Assembly: GCF_900142195.1 (NCBI RefSeq)
Contig: NZ_FRAB01000008.1
Coordinates: 167,489-231,488 of the forward strand
Direction: 5' to 3'
Length of the DNA: 64,000 nt
From: Paraburkholderia terricola
GTDB taxonomy: Bacteria > Pseudomonadota > Gammaproteobacteria > Burkholderiales > Burkholderiaceae
Both the position numbers and the translations under genes were made by a program. Every line of letters starts with the position of its first letter. The first letter of the stretch is position 1. This document shows, piece after piece, positions 28,555 to 37,662 of this stretch. Below the pieces are notes generated by a model. It did no database searches, was not told the DNA's origin, and worked only from the letters and a program-made list of their open reading frames with translations.

Positions 28555-29850
28555 TCAACGCAGCTTCGCGACGTCCTTCTCGCTCACTCGCGTCGTCGAC
28601 GGATTACCGAACTGCGTCGTCACGTAGTTGGTGAGCGCGGCGATCTGCGCATCGTTCAACTGCGTCGCGAAGGCCGGCATGCCGACATCGCTGTCCGCGG
28701 TCTTGCGCTGCACGCCGTGCAAAATCACCTGCACGAGATTGACCGGGTTGGATGCGCCCACCGTCGAGTTATGCAATAGCGGCGGATAGTAGCCGTCCGG
28801 TGTGCCCTTGCCGTGCGCCTGGTGGCAGGTCGCGCAATTGCCGAGGTACAGGCGCGCCGGGTCGAGCGTACCGTCGCTCGACGCGACACCGCGCAAACGC
28901 GCGACGTCCGTCGACGGTTTGCCCCACGCGCTGCGCGAGCGCGTGCCGCCGTCGCTCACCGCCGGCACCGTGCGCACGTAGGTTGCGATCGCGTCGATGT
29001 CGGCGCCGGTCATCTTCGAGAAGCTGTGCTCCACAGCTTCGCCCATCGGCCCGGCGGCCTGCGCGAGACCCGGCACGCTGCCGGTTTGCAGATACTGCAC
29101 GAGCTGCGCATGAGTCCACGCGCCGATGCCGCTGTCAGCCGAGGAAGTGATGTTGTAGCCGTCCCATCCCGCCAGCACCGAACCGCCGAGGAAGCCGCCG
29201 CCGGTCTCGTCGAGCGCCTTCTCCTGCATGCCGAAGCCGCGCGGCGTGTGACAGGTGCTGCAATGCGCGAGACCTTGCACGAGATACGCGCCGCGATTCC
29301 ATTCGGCGCTCCGGTTCGGCCTGGCTTCGTAGGGGCCGCTCTTCAGGAACAGCCAGTTCCATACCGTCAGCGGCCAGCGCATGTTGAGCGGCCACGGAAT
29401 GTCGCTCGCGCGCGTGGCCGCGTTCACCGGCGCGACGCCGTAGCGGAAGTACGCGTAGAGCGCCTTCACGTCGTCGTCGCTGACCTTTGCGTAGGACACG
29501 TAGGGCATGGCCGGATACAGATTGTGGCCGTCCTTCGAGACGCCACGGCGCAGCGCGCGGTCGAAATCAGCGAGCGTCCATGTGCCGATGCCCGTTTGCG
29601 GATCGGGCGTGATGTTGCTCGAATAGACCGTGCCGAGCATCGGCACCTTGAGCGGCAGGCCGCCGGCGAACGGCTTGCCCTTCGCCGTGCTGTGGCAGGC
29701 CATGCAATCGCCGGCCGTCGCGAGGTACTCGCCGCGCTTGATCAGCGCCGTGTCGTTGCTGTTTACCGCGTTGGCCGACGTATCGGCATGCGCGAATGCG
29801 GGCAGAGCCAGAGCGCCGGCCAGCAGCCAGAAAAAGGTTTTTTTCAGCAC
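28555..29850 (-). CDS. FAD glucose dehydrogenase cytochrome c (beta) subunit
   Basis: Tri-heme cytochrome c of the membrane-bound dehydrogenase, 431 residues from a GTG start with AAGGAAG upstream. A signal peptide (about 1-25) is followed by three heme motifs: CMACH, CSTCH and CATCH. It passes electrons from the FAD subunit to the respiratory chain or quinone. A TTG two codons earlier overlaps the alpha stop and is an alternative start. Last gene of the gamma-alpha-beta operon; length and motif order match the B. cepacia beta subunit. Confidence 0.93.
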   Translation of the reverse strand: MLKKTFFWLLAGALALPAFAHADTSANAVNSNDTALIKRGEYLATAGDCMACHSTAKGKPFAGGLPLKVPMLGTVYSSNITPDPQTGIGTWTLADFDRALRRGVSKDGHNLYPAMPYVSYAKVSDDDVKALYAYFRYGVAPVNAATRASDIPWPLNMRWPLTVWNWLFLKSGPYEARPNRSAEWNRGAYLVQGLAHCSTCHTPRGFGMQEKALDETGGGFLGGSVLAGWDGYNITSSADSGIGAWTHAQLVQYLQTGSVPGLAQAAGPMGEAVEHSFSKMTGADIDAIATYVRTVPAVSDGGTRSRSAWGKPSTDVARLRGVASSDGTLDPARLYLGNCATCHQAHGKGTPDGYYPPLLHNSTVGASNPVNLVQVILHGVQRKTADSDVGMPAFATQLNDAQIAALTNYVTTQFGNPSTTRVSEKDVAKLR

Positions 29851-29852
29851 GT

Positions 29853-31475
29853 TCAAACTTCCTTCTTCAACTGGTCGGCCATGCGAAGCGCCAGGGCGGC
29901 AATGGTCAGCGTCACGTTGACGGTGCCCACCGTCGGCATCGTCGCGCTGCTGGAGATGAACAGGTTCGGGTGGTCGAAGGTGCGGCAATGCTTGTCGACC
30001 ACCGAATCGCGCGGATCACTGCCCATGATCGTCGCGCCCGTGATGTGGTTGTTCGGCGCGAAATCGTCCTGGTACTCGATGTCCGTGCCGCCCAGCACCT
30101 TCGCCGCGTTGGCGTAGACCTCCTTCGTATGCGCCGCGCCGCGCTTCACGTAATCGTCGATGCGATAGGTGATCTCCGGGCGCGGGATGCCGATCGCATC
30201 CGTCTCGGTCCTGCTCGGCACGATGCGGTTTTCCGGCGCGGGCAGGATTTCGTGGAAGCAGTCGAATTCGACGAAACGCGCCGAGCGGTCGCGAATCCGG
30301 GCGTCGAGTTCGGCCGGCTTGATCAGCTTGCCTTGCTTGAAAATGTTGCGCGTTTCCTGATCGACGCGCGACAGGTTCGACAGGTGGATTTTCTTGGCGG
30401 CTTCGGTGGCGCGAAACGCGCCGTCGCGAAAGCCGATCAGTGAGGTCATTTCCTGCGGGCCGCGGCCCGGCCACAGCTTTTCGTCCGCGTAGAACGTGAC
30501 GCCGGTGCCGGGGTGGTCCATCAGATTACGGCCCACCATGTCGGAACTGTTGCCCACGCCGTTCGGAAAATCGTGGCTGGTGGACATCAGCATGATCTTC
30601 GGCGTCTCGATGCCGTTCGCGGCGAGCACGAAATACTTGCCCTCCACGCGATGCTCGTTGCCTTGCGGGTCCTTGTACAACGCCGCGGCGATGCGCTTGT
30701 CCGCGCCGACTTCGAGCTTGTACACCACCGCGTTGTCGATCAGCCTCGCGCCGGCCTGCTCGGCCTTTTCCACATGCACGATGCCGTTGTACATCGCGCC
30801 GATCGGGCAGATCGGCATGCAGTTGTTGTTGCCGCAGCAGGTCGGGCGGCCGTCGTACGGACGGCTGTTGCGCGCGACCGGCTCGGTCACGACGTGATAC
30901 CGCGAGTCGAATGCGTTGAGCTTGCTCTTGATGGTCTGCTCGTTGTACGAGAGCGGCAGCGGCGCCATCGGATACGGCTGGCTGCGCGGCGAGCCGAGTT
31001 CCTCGTCTGTCGGGCCCCATACGCCGAGTTCCTCTTCGGCGCGCTGGTAGTACGGCTCCAGTTCCTCGTATTGCATCGGCCAGTCGCGGCCCACGCCGTA
31101 CACGGTCTTCATCCTGAAGTCGTTCGGCATGAAGCGCCATGCGGACGCGGCCCAGTGCCACGTCGTGCCGCCCACCGCGCGAATGTACTGCGAGTTGAAT
31201 TTGTGCTCGCCCTTGAGGATCAGGTAGTCGTTGGGCGGACCGTACTCGGGATGCGGCGCCCATTGGCTCGACGGATACGGCGCCATGAAATCCATCTTGT
31301 CGGTCTGATTGCGAAAGCGCTCGACGATTTCCCAGCGCGGCATGCGCGGCCCGGCTTCGAGCAGGATCACGGACTTGCCCGCGAGCGCCATTTGATGCGC
31401 GACGATCGCGCCCGCCACGCCGGAGCCCACGACGACGACATCGGCCTGGCTGGTTTGTTGTGCTTTATCGGCCAT
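29853..31475 (-). CDS. FAD-dependent glucose dehydrogenase catalytic (alpha) subunit, GMC family
   Basis: GMC oxidoreductase of 540 residues that oxidises glucose, or a related sugar, at C1 in the periplasm. The N-terminal FAD motif is VVGSGVAGAIVAHQ (about 14-27). The cysteine cluster CCGNNNCMPICP near 210 matches the Fe3S4 site known in this enzyme. The C-terminal GMC domain carries NNHITGATIMG and the histidine of the active site. The sequence closely follows the described Burkholderia cepacia FAD-GDH. The ATG at 31475 is preferred over the TTG two codons earlier. The N-terminus lacks its own signal; the gamma subunit escorts it through Tat. Confidence 0.95.
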   Translation of the reverse strand: MADKAQQTSQADVVVVGSGVAGAIVAHQMALAGKSVILLEAGPRMPRWEIVERFRNQTDKMDFMAPYPSSQWAPHPEYGPPNDYLILKGEHKFNSQYIRAVGGTTWHWAASAWRFMPNDFRMKTVYGVGRDWPMQYEELEPYYQRAEEELGVWGPTDEELGSPRSQPYPMAPLPLSYNEQTIKSKLNAFDSRYHVVTEPVARNSRPYDGRPTCCGNNNCMPICPIGAMYNGIVHVEKAEQAGARLIDNAVVYKLEVGADKRIAAALYKDPQGNEHRVEGKYFVLAANGIETPKIMLMSTSHDFPNGVGNSSDMVGRNLMDHPGTGVTFYADEKLWPGRGPQEMTSLIGFRDGAFRATEAAKKIHLSNLSRVDQETRNIFKQGKLIKPAELDARIRDRSARFVEFDCFHEILPAPENRIVPSRTETDAIGIPRPEITYRIDDYVKRGAAHTKEVYANAAKVLGGTDIEYQDDFAPNNHITGATIMGSDPRDSVVDKHCRTFDHPNLFISSSATMPTVGTVNVTLTIAALALRMADQLKKEV

Positions 31476-31477
31476 GC

Positions 31478-32008
31478 TCAAGCTTGCCTTTCGATCGGTT
31501 TAGCCGCCCAGAAACCGGGCTTGTTGGGGCAGTAGGAACGGATGATCAGCGTGTCGGAGACCACCTCGAACATCAGCGCCTGCTCGTAGGTGATCACGAC
31601 GTTGTCGACCGTGCCGAGATACCACGCTTCCATGATCTTCAGCGCGAGCGCTTGCTGGGCCGCGTCGGCGGAGTTCGAGGCCAGCGCGCCCGCCAGCTTC
31701 GGCAATTGCCGCGCGAGATCCGGCGTGGACTTTTGCAACGCGGCGAGAAGGCGCGTGCCGACCTCGCGATCGAGACCGGACTTCGCGCTCAGCGCTTGCG
31801 ACAGGGTCATGAAGGCGTCGAGGGGGGCGGCGGACGAATCGTCGGCGAGCGCCTTGAGTGTGAGGGAGCCGGTGAGGCCCGCCGCCGTGATGGCCAGCGC
31901 GCCCTGGAGCCAGCGACGGCGCGTCATCGCCGACGGCTCACCGCGCGCGGCGTCGGCCCCGAGGGAAGCGTCCGGGTGGGACGCTCCGTGAGAGTCGTGT
32001 GGAGTCAA
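31478..32008 (-). CDS. FAD glucose dehydrogenase gamma (hitchhiker) subunit
   Basis: Small subunit of 176 residues with the gluconate 2-dehydrogenase subunit 3 fold. It carries a Tat signal (MTRRRWLQGALAIT, about 28-50) and exports the folded alpha subunit. The C-terminal part, with IMEAWYLG and IRSYCPNKPGFWA, matches the family end. The start chosen is a TTG at 32008 with AAGGGA upstream; the known orthologue also has an N-terminal extension before the twin arginines. First gene of the operon. A T-rich repeat lies just upstream. Confidence 0.9.
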   Translation of the reverse strand: MTPHDSHGASHPDASLGADAARGEPSAMTRRRWLQGALAITAAGLTGSLTLKALADDSSAAPLDAFMTLSQALSAKSGLDREVGTRLLAALQKSTPDLARQLPKLAGALASNSADAAQQALALKIMEAWYLGTVDNVVITYEQALMFEVVSDTLIIRSYCPNKPGFWAAKPIERQA

Positions 32009-32022
32009 TTGTTGGTTATCCC

Positions 32023-32096
32023 TTGTGAGGCGTTTTTGTGAGGCGTTTTCAATGTGTTTTTCGAAGCGTGTTTTTCAATGCGTTTTTTCAATGCTG
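32023..32096. repeat. T-rich degenerate repeats upstream of the glucose dehydrogenase operon
   Basis: TGTGAGGCGTTTT occurs twice in tandem (from 32023), followed by three to four degenerate GTTTTTCAATG units to 32096. They lie in the leader or promoter of the gamma gene. No clear promoter was identified within them. Confidence 0.75.
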
Positions 32097-32161
32097 ATAG
32101 CGGGCAATGCGGTGTTGCCCGGCTTACCGCGGAGGTCGCGGCTGACGCCGCGAGAAGCGCT

Positions 32162-33283
32162 TCAGAACTGATGCAGCATCCCGACATACGCGCCGGTTTG
32201 CGATTCGCCAACGAGCGGGCTGGTATTGTTCGCCGCGTCGCGCGGCGACGCCTCGAGCGAAAAATTCGCGTTGCCGCTGTTGCGCACATAGCCCACCGTG
32301 CCGTACAGGAAGGTGCGCTTCGACAGGTTGTAGGTGGTGCCGAGCACGTACATCATCGCGTGGCCGGAGGGGTCGTGCGCGGCATCGCCGCCGCCGTCGC
32401 CGACCTTCACGTAGTAGCCGCCCGCCGTCACCGCCCAGCGCGGCTGGACGTTGTAGGTCGCGCCGAGCCAGTAGTGATCGGCGCTGTCGGCCACGCCCGC
32501 CGGCGAGTCGGGCGCCGAGTAATGCGTATAGGCGCCCTGAATCTTCACCGCGTCGACATGCACGTTCGCGCCCACGAAATATTCGCGCGAGCTCTGAAAG
32601 ATGTTGCTGAAGCGGCCATTGCTGTCGCGCAGTTCGTCGTAGATGCCGCGCACGTCGAAGAGCGGCGAGTGATACGTCAGCATGATGCCGTCCGAGCGGC
32701 CGAACTCGCCGCTGGCGCCGCTGTTGAACGCGCCCGGCTGATTGCCGAACGCGTATTGCGCCTGCACGTCGAAGCCCCGGAACACCGGGCTGTGATACTC
32801 GACGTTATTGCTGGTTTGCTGCCAGTTGCGCCCGCGCACGAGCGAGGCCGATGAAAACGCCTGCTGCACGAACGGGTCGAATTCCCATACGCCGTCGCTG
32901 TCGATGAAGAGGTTGCGCCCGGCCTGCAACGTGCCCCACTGCTTGCTGCTCAGGCCCGCGAAGGCGCGCCGCGACCATAGCCGCCCGCCGCTGGTGGTGC
33001 CGTTCATGACCTGCAAGCCCGTTTCCAGATTGAAGATCGCGTTCAATCCGCCGCCGAGATCTTCCGTGCCTTTGAGACCCAGCATACTGGTGCCCCAATC
33101 GCCGCCTTCCGCGCTCCATCGGCTCGCACTGCCGCCCGAACCATTATTGATGTGATTCAGATATTCGACGCCGCCGTCGAGACGGCCATATAAGCTCACG
33201 CTCGTTTGACCGTGAGCGAGCGATGCGGCCAGCGGACTCGCCAACGCGACGGCAGTGATTAATTTCGTTGGTAGTCTCATCAT
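32162..33283 (-). CDS. Gram-negative porin (Burkholderia OmpC-like)
   Basis: Outer-membrane trimeric porin of 373 residues. A signal peptide (about 1-25, ending AHGQ) is followed by SVSLYGRLDGGVEYL and the 16-strand barrel signs: the LGLKGTEDLGGGLNAIFNLE motif, the AFAGLSSKQWGTLQAGR stretch and a C-terminal Phe that serves outer-membrane assembly. Two ATGs lie side by side with weak spacing to AGG. It sits upstream of the glucose dehydrogenase on the same strand, separated by a repeat-rich gap, and could supply sugar entry to the periplasm. Confidence 0.93.
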   Translation of the reverse strand: MMRLPTKLITAVALASPLAASLAHGQTSVSLYGRLDGGVEYLNHINNGSGGSASRWSAEGGDWGTSMLGLKGTEDLGGGLNAIFNLETGLQVMNGTTSGGRLWSRRAFAGLSSKQWGTLQAGRNLFIDSDGVWEFDPFVQQAFSSASLVRGRNWQQTSNNVEYHSPVFRGFDVQAQYAFGNQPGAFNSGASGEFGRSDGIMLTYHSPLFDVRGIYDELRDSNGRFSNIFQSSREYFVGANVHVDAVKIQGAYTHYSAPDSPAGVADSADHYWLGATYNVQPRWAVTAGGYYVKVGDGGGDAAHDPSGHAMMYVLGTTYNLSKRTFLYGTVGYVRNSGNANFSLEASPRDAANNTSPLVGESQTGAYVGMLHQF

Positions 33284-33739
33284 CCTGAGTGAGTTTTCTG
33301 TCGCAATGTAGGGGCGATGCGGGCGGCGGCGTGAATAAAAACTACTCGACGCGCCATGCTGCGATTTCAATGCTGCGAGGGCTGCAGAACATCTGCCGGA
33401 TTGGCGTTTCGGCGCTTCGCGCGGGCGGTTCAACGGCATGCGCATTGACTTGCCGCGCACACCGGACGAAGCCGGTTCCACGCGTGATTCGCACCGGCTC
33501 GCGATGACGATGTTGTAAAACTACACAGTTGGTCGCGGAACTATAGGTGATACACGCCGGACGGACTAGCCCTTTTACGCAATAAACTTTTGCGGACGGC
33601 GTACTCGACTTTCACGGCGGCAATGAAATTGGCGCCGCGACCTCGATGCGAAACGAAAGCTGCGCCGGCTAAGATAGCCGCTCATTCGGCCCGAGCCGAA
33701 TCCGGATTCTCCATTGCTTATCAAACCTTTAACTTCGCC
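33284..33739. other. Divergent intergenic region, no gene seen
   Basis: Lies between the divergent porin and AAA ATPase genes and so should hold both promoters. It is more AT-rich around 33500-33720. No consensus promoter pair with proper spacing was found. Confidence 0.5.
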
Positions 33740-34972
33740 ATGAACGCGCCCGAACTGACCGAAGACGAAAACCTTGGCCTTTATCAACGCGCGACCGAAA
33801 ACGGCCCGGAATGGTGGCGCGTGAGCGTGGCCGACCGGCCGGAAAACTATCGGCTGGAGCATGGCGTGGGCGACGGTCACGGCGCCGGAGCGGTCGACAT
33901 GGATCTGGTGGTCGACGCCGAAAACCTGCGCGCGAAGCTGAAGAAGTGGCGCCGCGAAGGCTTCGCGATCGACACCGCCGACGCCGCGAGCGAAGACAGC
34001 GCGGCGGAACGGGCCGCCTTCATGCCGGCCTTGCGGCGCGCGGCGGCGCTGGCCCTGGCGGAGAAACGTCGCGAGACGCAAGGCACGGACAGCACGCGCG
34101 ACACCGTGCGTATCGGCCATATCGACGTGCCGTGCGGCATCGCCAACCCGCTCGTGCCGCGCCTCAATCCGGCCTATCTGTTCTCCGAGCGCTTTAACGA
34201 CATCGTCGAGGACATCGTCGAAAACCGGCGCGTGATGCTGATCGGTCACACGGGCGCCGGCAAGACCAGCCTGATCGAACAGGTCGCGGCGCGCTCGCGT
34301 CACGGCGTGTTGCGCTCGAACATGAACGGACAGACCACGGTCGGCGATTTCGTCGGCTTCTGGACGGTCAAGGGCGGCGAGACGCTGTGGGTCGACGGCG
34401 TGCTGCCCACGGCGATGCGCGAAGGGCTGTGGCTGATCGTCGACGAAATCGATTTTGCCGAACCGTCGATTCTCGCCGCGCTCACCGCCGTGCTCGAACC
34501 GCACGGCCGGCTCGTGCTGAAGGAGAAAGGCAACGAGATCGTCGCGCCGCATCCGGCGTTTCGTCTCTTTGCCACCGCGAACGCGGTGGGCGCGATGAGC
34601 CAGTTCCGTCATCTGTATCAAGGCGCGAATCTGATGAACGAGGCGTTTCTCGATCGCTGGCGCGTGTACCAGCTCGACTATCTGACGCCCGCCGAGGAAG
34701 CCGACGTGCTGATGCGCACGCTCGCCCCGCACATGACCCGCCCGCTCGCCACCACCCTCGCCGCGATTGCCGCCGACTGCCGCGCGGCATTTGCCCGCGA
34801 GGATCTGTCGAGCGCGTTCTCCACGCGCCGCCTGCTCGACTGGGCCGAACTGATGCTGCGCACCGGCGACCCAGAGCGCGCGGCCGGCCCGGCGATCTAC
34901 GCGAAGATCAGCCCCGAGGACGCCGCGTTGATTCGCGGCATCGTCCGTCATCACATCGCGCCGGCCGCGTGA
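33740..34972 (+). CDS. MoxR/CobS-like AAA ATPase
   Basis: AAA+ ATPase of 410 residues. Walker A GHTGAGKT is at 169-176, Walker B LIVDEIDFAE follows, then sensor 1 in FRLFATANAVG and the AAA lid with SAFSTRRLLDW. The sequence is closest to the CobS subunit of cobalt chelatase, but an N-terminal region of about 130 residues differs. It is 11 bases ahead of a VWA gene and surely works with it. Such MoxR-VWA pairs remodel or insert metals into partner proteins; the target is not in view. Confidence 0.85.
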   Translation: MNAPELTEDENLGLYQRATENGPEWWRVSVADRPENYRLEHGVGDGHGAGAVDMDLVVDAENLRAKLKKWRREGFAIDTADAASEDSAAERAAFMPALRRAAALALAEKRRETQGTDSTRDTVRIGHIDVPCGIANPLVPRLNPAYLFSERFNDIVEDIVENRRVMLIGHTGAGKTSLIEQVAARSRHGVLRSNMNGQTTVGDFVGFWTVKGGETLWVDGVLPTAMREGLWLIVDEIDFAEPSILAALTAVLEPHGRLVLKEKGNEIVAPHPAFRLFATANAVGAMSQFRHLYQGANLMNEAFLDRWRVYQLDYLTPAEEADVLMRTLAPHMTRPLATTLAAIAADCRAAFAREDLSSAFSTRRLLDWAELMLRTGDPERAAGPAIYAKISPEDAALIRGIVRHHIAPAA

Positions 34973-34983
34973 CGGTGAGCCGA

Positions 34984-36750
34984 ATGAACGCGGCGCGCAC
35001 GAGCGCGAAGCACGCGGCGCGCGACACGCGAGGCTTCGCGTTCGAATCGACGCTCGGCAAGGTGGCGCGCGTGCTCACCGGGCAATACGGCGTGACGGTC
35101 GCGTTCAGTCCCGATGGCCCGCGCGTCGAACCGGGCCGCATCGTGATTCCCGATTACGAGTTGAACGGCGGCGTCGAGCGCGACGTGCTGATCGGTTATC
35201 TGGACTTGCTGGTGGCGCGCGCCAAGCATGCTTCGCTCGCGCAACTCGACGCCTTGCCGGCCGGCGTCGCGGCCACGCTTGCGCAAGTGATCGACGACCG
35301 CCGCGTGTGCGCGCAATTGCTCGACGAATATCCGGGCGCGCGCTGGTTCATCGGCAAGTTGCGCGTGCATGCCGCCGAACGGGCGCGGCAACGCTGGCCG
35401 AAGCTGCACTGGCGCGACCGGCTCGTGTGGCTGGTGGAGCGTGCGCTGTGGGACGAACAGCCGAGCCCGACCGAAGCGAGCCATTCGTTGATCGCGGCGC
35501 TGCATGCGTCGCAAGATTTGCTGGACGAAGCGCGCGCGAGCGGTTCGACCGCGCGGAGCATCGCGACAGCGCAGGCGTTGGTGGCGCGCGTACGGGCTTT
35601 GTCGGCGGGCGACGTGAACAGCATGGCGTTCACCGCCGATCCGCTCGAAGACATCGAGACGGAAACCGTTGCCGCCTCGTCCGCGCCGTTCAACGACGAC
35701 GACACCCTGCTCCCCGATCAGGGCAACACGGCCTCGCCGCCGTCCGATCAAAGCGGCGGCGCGCAGGCGGACAACGCGGTGGGCATGGGCCAATCGCCGG
35801 CCGATACGCAACAGCCCTCGGCCCGCACGGAAGGCGAAGCTGCCGCCGTCCCGCACGCCGCGCGCGCACGCCTGTCGATTCCGCTCGCCACCGAATTCGA
35901 CGACATCGCCGACCTCACCGGCCAGGGCGACAGCACGGCGTGGCGCGAGCTGCGCGCGCAGGCTCGCGCGGACACCGCGCCGCTGAAGAAAAAACTCGAA
36001 CGCGCGCTGAGCGCCGACGAGCGAACCCGTTGGCGGCGCGAACAGGAGCGCGGCGAGATCGACCGCACGTCGCTCGCCAGGCTCGCGACCTCGCCGGGTT
36101 ATCGCACGCCGTTTCGCACGCAGCGCGCGGCCAAGGGACGCGACGTCGCCGTGAGCTTGCTGATCGACCGCAGCGGCTCGATGGCCGGACGCAAGATCGA
36201 ACTCGCGCGGCTGTGCGCGGCGGCGCTGTGCGATGCGCTCACGCAGTTGTCGTTCGATTGCGAGGTGCTCGGCTACTGCTCGCTCGAATCCGCGCCGATG
36301 AAGCAGCTATACGAGCGGCAGCGTGCGGCCGGCGCGGATTTGCGGCGCTATAACCGCTTCGTCGAACGGCTCGATCTGAAGGTCTACAAGCGCTTTGGCG
36401 CGGCCGATCTGAGCGGCATCGCGCGGATCGATTGCGGCCACGAGAATCCCGACGGCGAGGCGCTCGCCTGGGCGGCGACGCGCCTCGCCGATCATCCGGC
36501 CGAACGGCGCATCCTGATGGTATTTTCCGACGGCTATCCCTCGACCGGCGACGGCGACACGCAGGTGTTGCGCAGCGATCTGCGCGAACGCGTCGCGGCC
36601 ATCGGCAAGCGCGGCATCGAACTGGTCGGCATCGGCGTGCTGACCGATGCGGTCGAGGACTTCTATCCGCACAACGTGGTGGTAAGCCGCCTCGCGGAAT
36701 TGCCGTCGACGGTGTTCTCCGTGTTGAGTGCGATGCTGCTGAAGCGCTAG
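34984..36750 (+). CDS. CobT-like VWA domain protein
   Basis: A 588-residue protein with a helical N-terminal half, an acidic Asp/Gln/Ser-rich middle (about 230-300) and a C-terminal VWA domain from about 380. The VWA carries the MIDAS motif DRSGSMAG near 394 and DGYPSTGDGD. This is the arrangement of CobT, partner of CobS in cobalt insertion. GTG 34975 is an alternative start; GGTGAG favours ATG 34984. No cobN gene is adjacent, so a different substrate is possible. Confidence 0.85.
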   Translation: MNAARTSAKHAARDTRGFAFESTLGKVARVLTGQYGVTVAFSPDGPRVEPGRIVIPDYELNGGVERDVLIGYLDLLVARAKHASLAQLDALPAGVAATLAQVIDDRRVCAQLLDEYPGARWFIGKLRVHAAERARQRWPKLHWRDRLVWLVERALWDEQPSPTEASHSLIAALHASQDLLDEARASGSTARSIATAQALVARVRALSAGDVNSMAFTADPLEDIETETVAASSAPFNDDDTLLPDQGNTASPPSDQSGGAQADNAVGMGQSPADTQQPSARTEGEAAAVPHAARARLSIPLATEFDDIADLTGQGDSTAWRELRAQARADTAPLKKKLERALSADERTRWRREQERGEIDRTSLARLATSPGYRTPFRTQRAAKGRDVAVSLLIDRSGSMAGRKIELARLCAAALCDALTQLSFDCEVLGYCSLESAPMKQLYERQRAAGADLRRYNRFVERLDLKVYKRFGAADLSGIARIDCGHENPDGEALAWAATRLADHPAERRILMVFSDGYPSTGDGDTQVLRSDLRERVAAIGKRGIELVGIGVLTDAVEDFYPHNVVVSRLAELPSTVFSVLSAMLLKR

Positions 36751-36766
36751 CGCTGCGCGTCAACCG

Positions 36767-37627
36767 TCAGAACGCGTTCAACGGAATCTTCAGATAGCGC
36801 ACGCCGTTGGCTTCGGGCTCCGGCAGCGCGCCCGCGCGAATGTTGATCTGGATGGCCGGCAGAATCAGCGTCGGCATGCCGAGCGTGCGATCACGGGCGG
36901 TGCGCATCGCAACGAATTCCTCGACCGTCACGCCGTCGTGCAAATGAATATTGTCGCGGCGCTGCTCGGCGACGGTGGTCTGCCATTGCGGCCCGCGCGA
37001 GTCCGGCGGGTAGTCGTGGCACATGCACAGCCGCGTCTGTGGCGGCAGCGCCAGCAAAGTCCGCACCGATTCATACAGGATGCGCGCATCGCCGCCCGGA
37101 AAATCGCAGCGCGCCGAGCCGCCGTCCGGCATGAACAGCGTGTCGCCCACGAACACCGTATCGCCGATCCGATACGCCATGTCCGCCGGCGTATGACCGG
37201 GCACATGCAGCGCCTGCGCGCTCAGTTGGCCGATGCCGAAGGTCTCGCCGGGCGCGAACAGATGATCGAACTGGCGGCCGTCGGCGTGCATCTCGTCGCC
37301 GAAATTGAAAATGCGCTTGAATGCCGCCTGCACGATGCGGATGCTTTCGCCGATCGCGATCTTGCCGCCCAGCGTCTCCTTCAGATAAGGCGCGGCTGAA
37401 ACATGATCGGCATGCGCATGGGTTTCCAGCAGCCATTCGACACGCAAGCCATGCTCGCGGACGAAAGCGACGATGCGTTCGGCGCCCGCCGTCGACGTGC
37501 GGCCGGATTTCGGATCGTAGTCGAGCACCGGGTCGATCACCGCGCACGCCGAGCCTTCGCCCGCGTAGACGACGTAACTGAAAGTGCCCGTGGTGGCGTC
37601 GTAGAAGGCTTCTATCCGGGGTGTCAT
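36767..37627 (-). CDS. Persulfide dioxygenase-like MBL-fold hydrolase
   Basis: Single-domain metallo-beta-lactamase protein of 286 residues. It has the metal site HAHADH at 70-75, later HVPGHTPADM, the FVGDTLFMPDGG stretch and CMCHDYPP. These are marks of the ETHE1/Blh subgroup that oxidises glutathione persulfide or related sulfane sulfur. No rhodanese domain is fused. AAGGAG precedes the start. Convergent with the VWA gene. Confidence 0.87.
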   Translation of the reverse strand: MTPRIEAFYDATTGTFSYVVYAGEGSACAVIDPVLDYDPKSGRTSTAGAERIVAFVREHGLRVEWLLETHAHADHVSAAPYLKETLGGKIAIGESIRIVQAAFKRIFNFGDEMHADGRQFDHLFAPGETFGIGQLSAQALHVPGHTPADMAYRIGDTVFVGDTLFMPDGGSARCDFPGGDARILYESVRTLLALPPQTRLCMCHDYPPDSRGPQWQTTVAEQRRDNIHLHDGVTVEEFVAMRTARDRTLGMPTLILPAIQINIRAGALPEPEANGVRYLKIPLNAF

Positions 37628-37662
37628 CGTCCGCTCCTTTTTTGTTTGCCGCCGCGCGCGGG

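Noticed and set aside
34387..36750. 787-residue frame starting inside the AAA ATPase gene
   Set aside because: Only the part after 34984 resembles a protein (VWA); the earlier part is out-of-frame reading of the ATPase gene.
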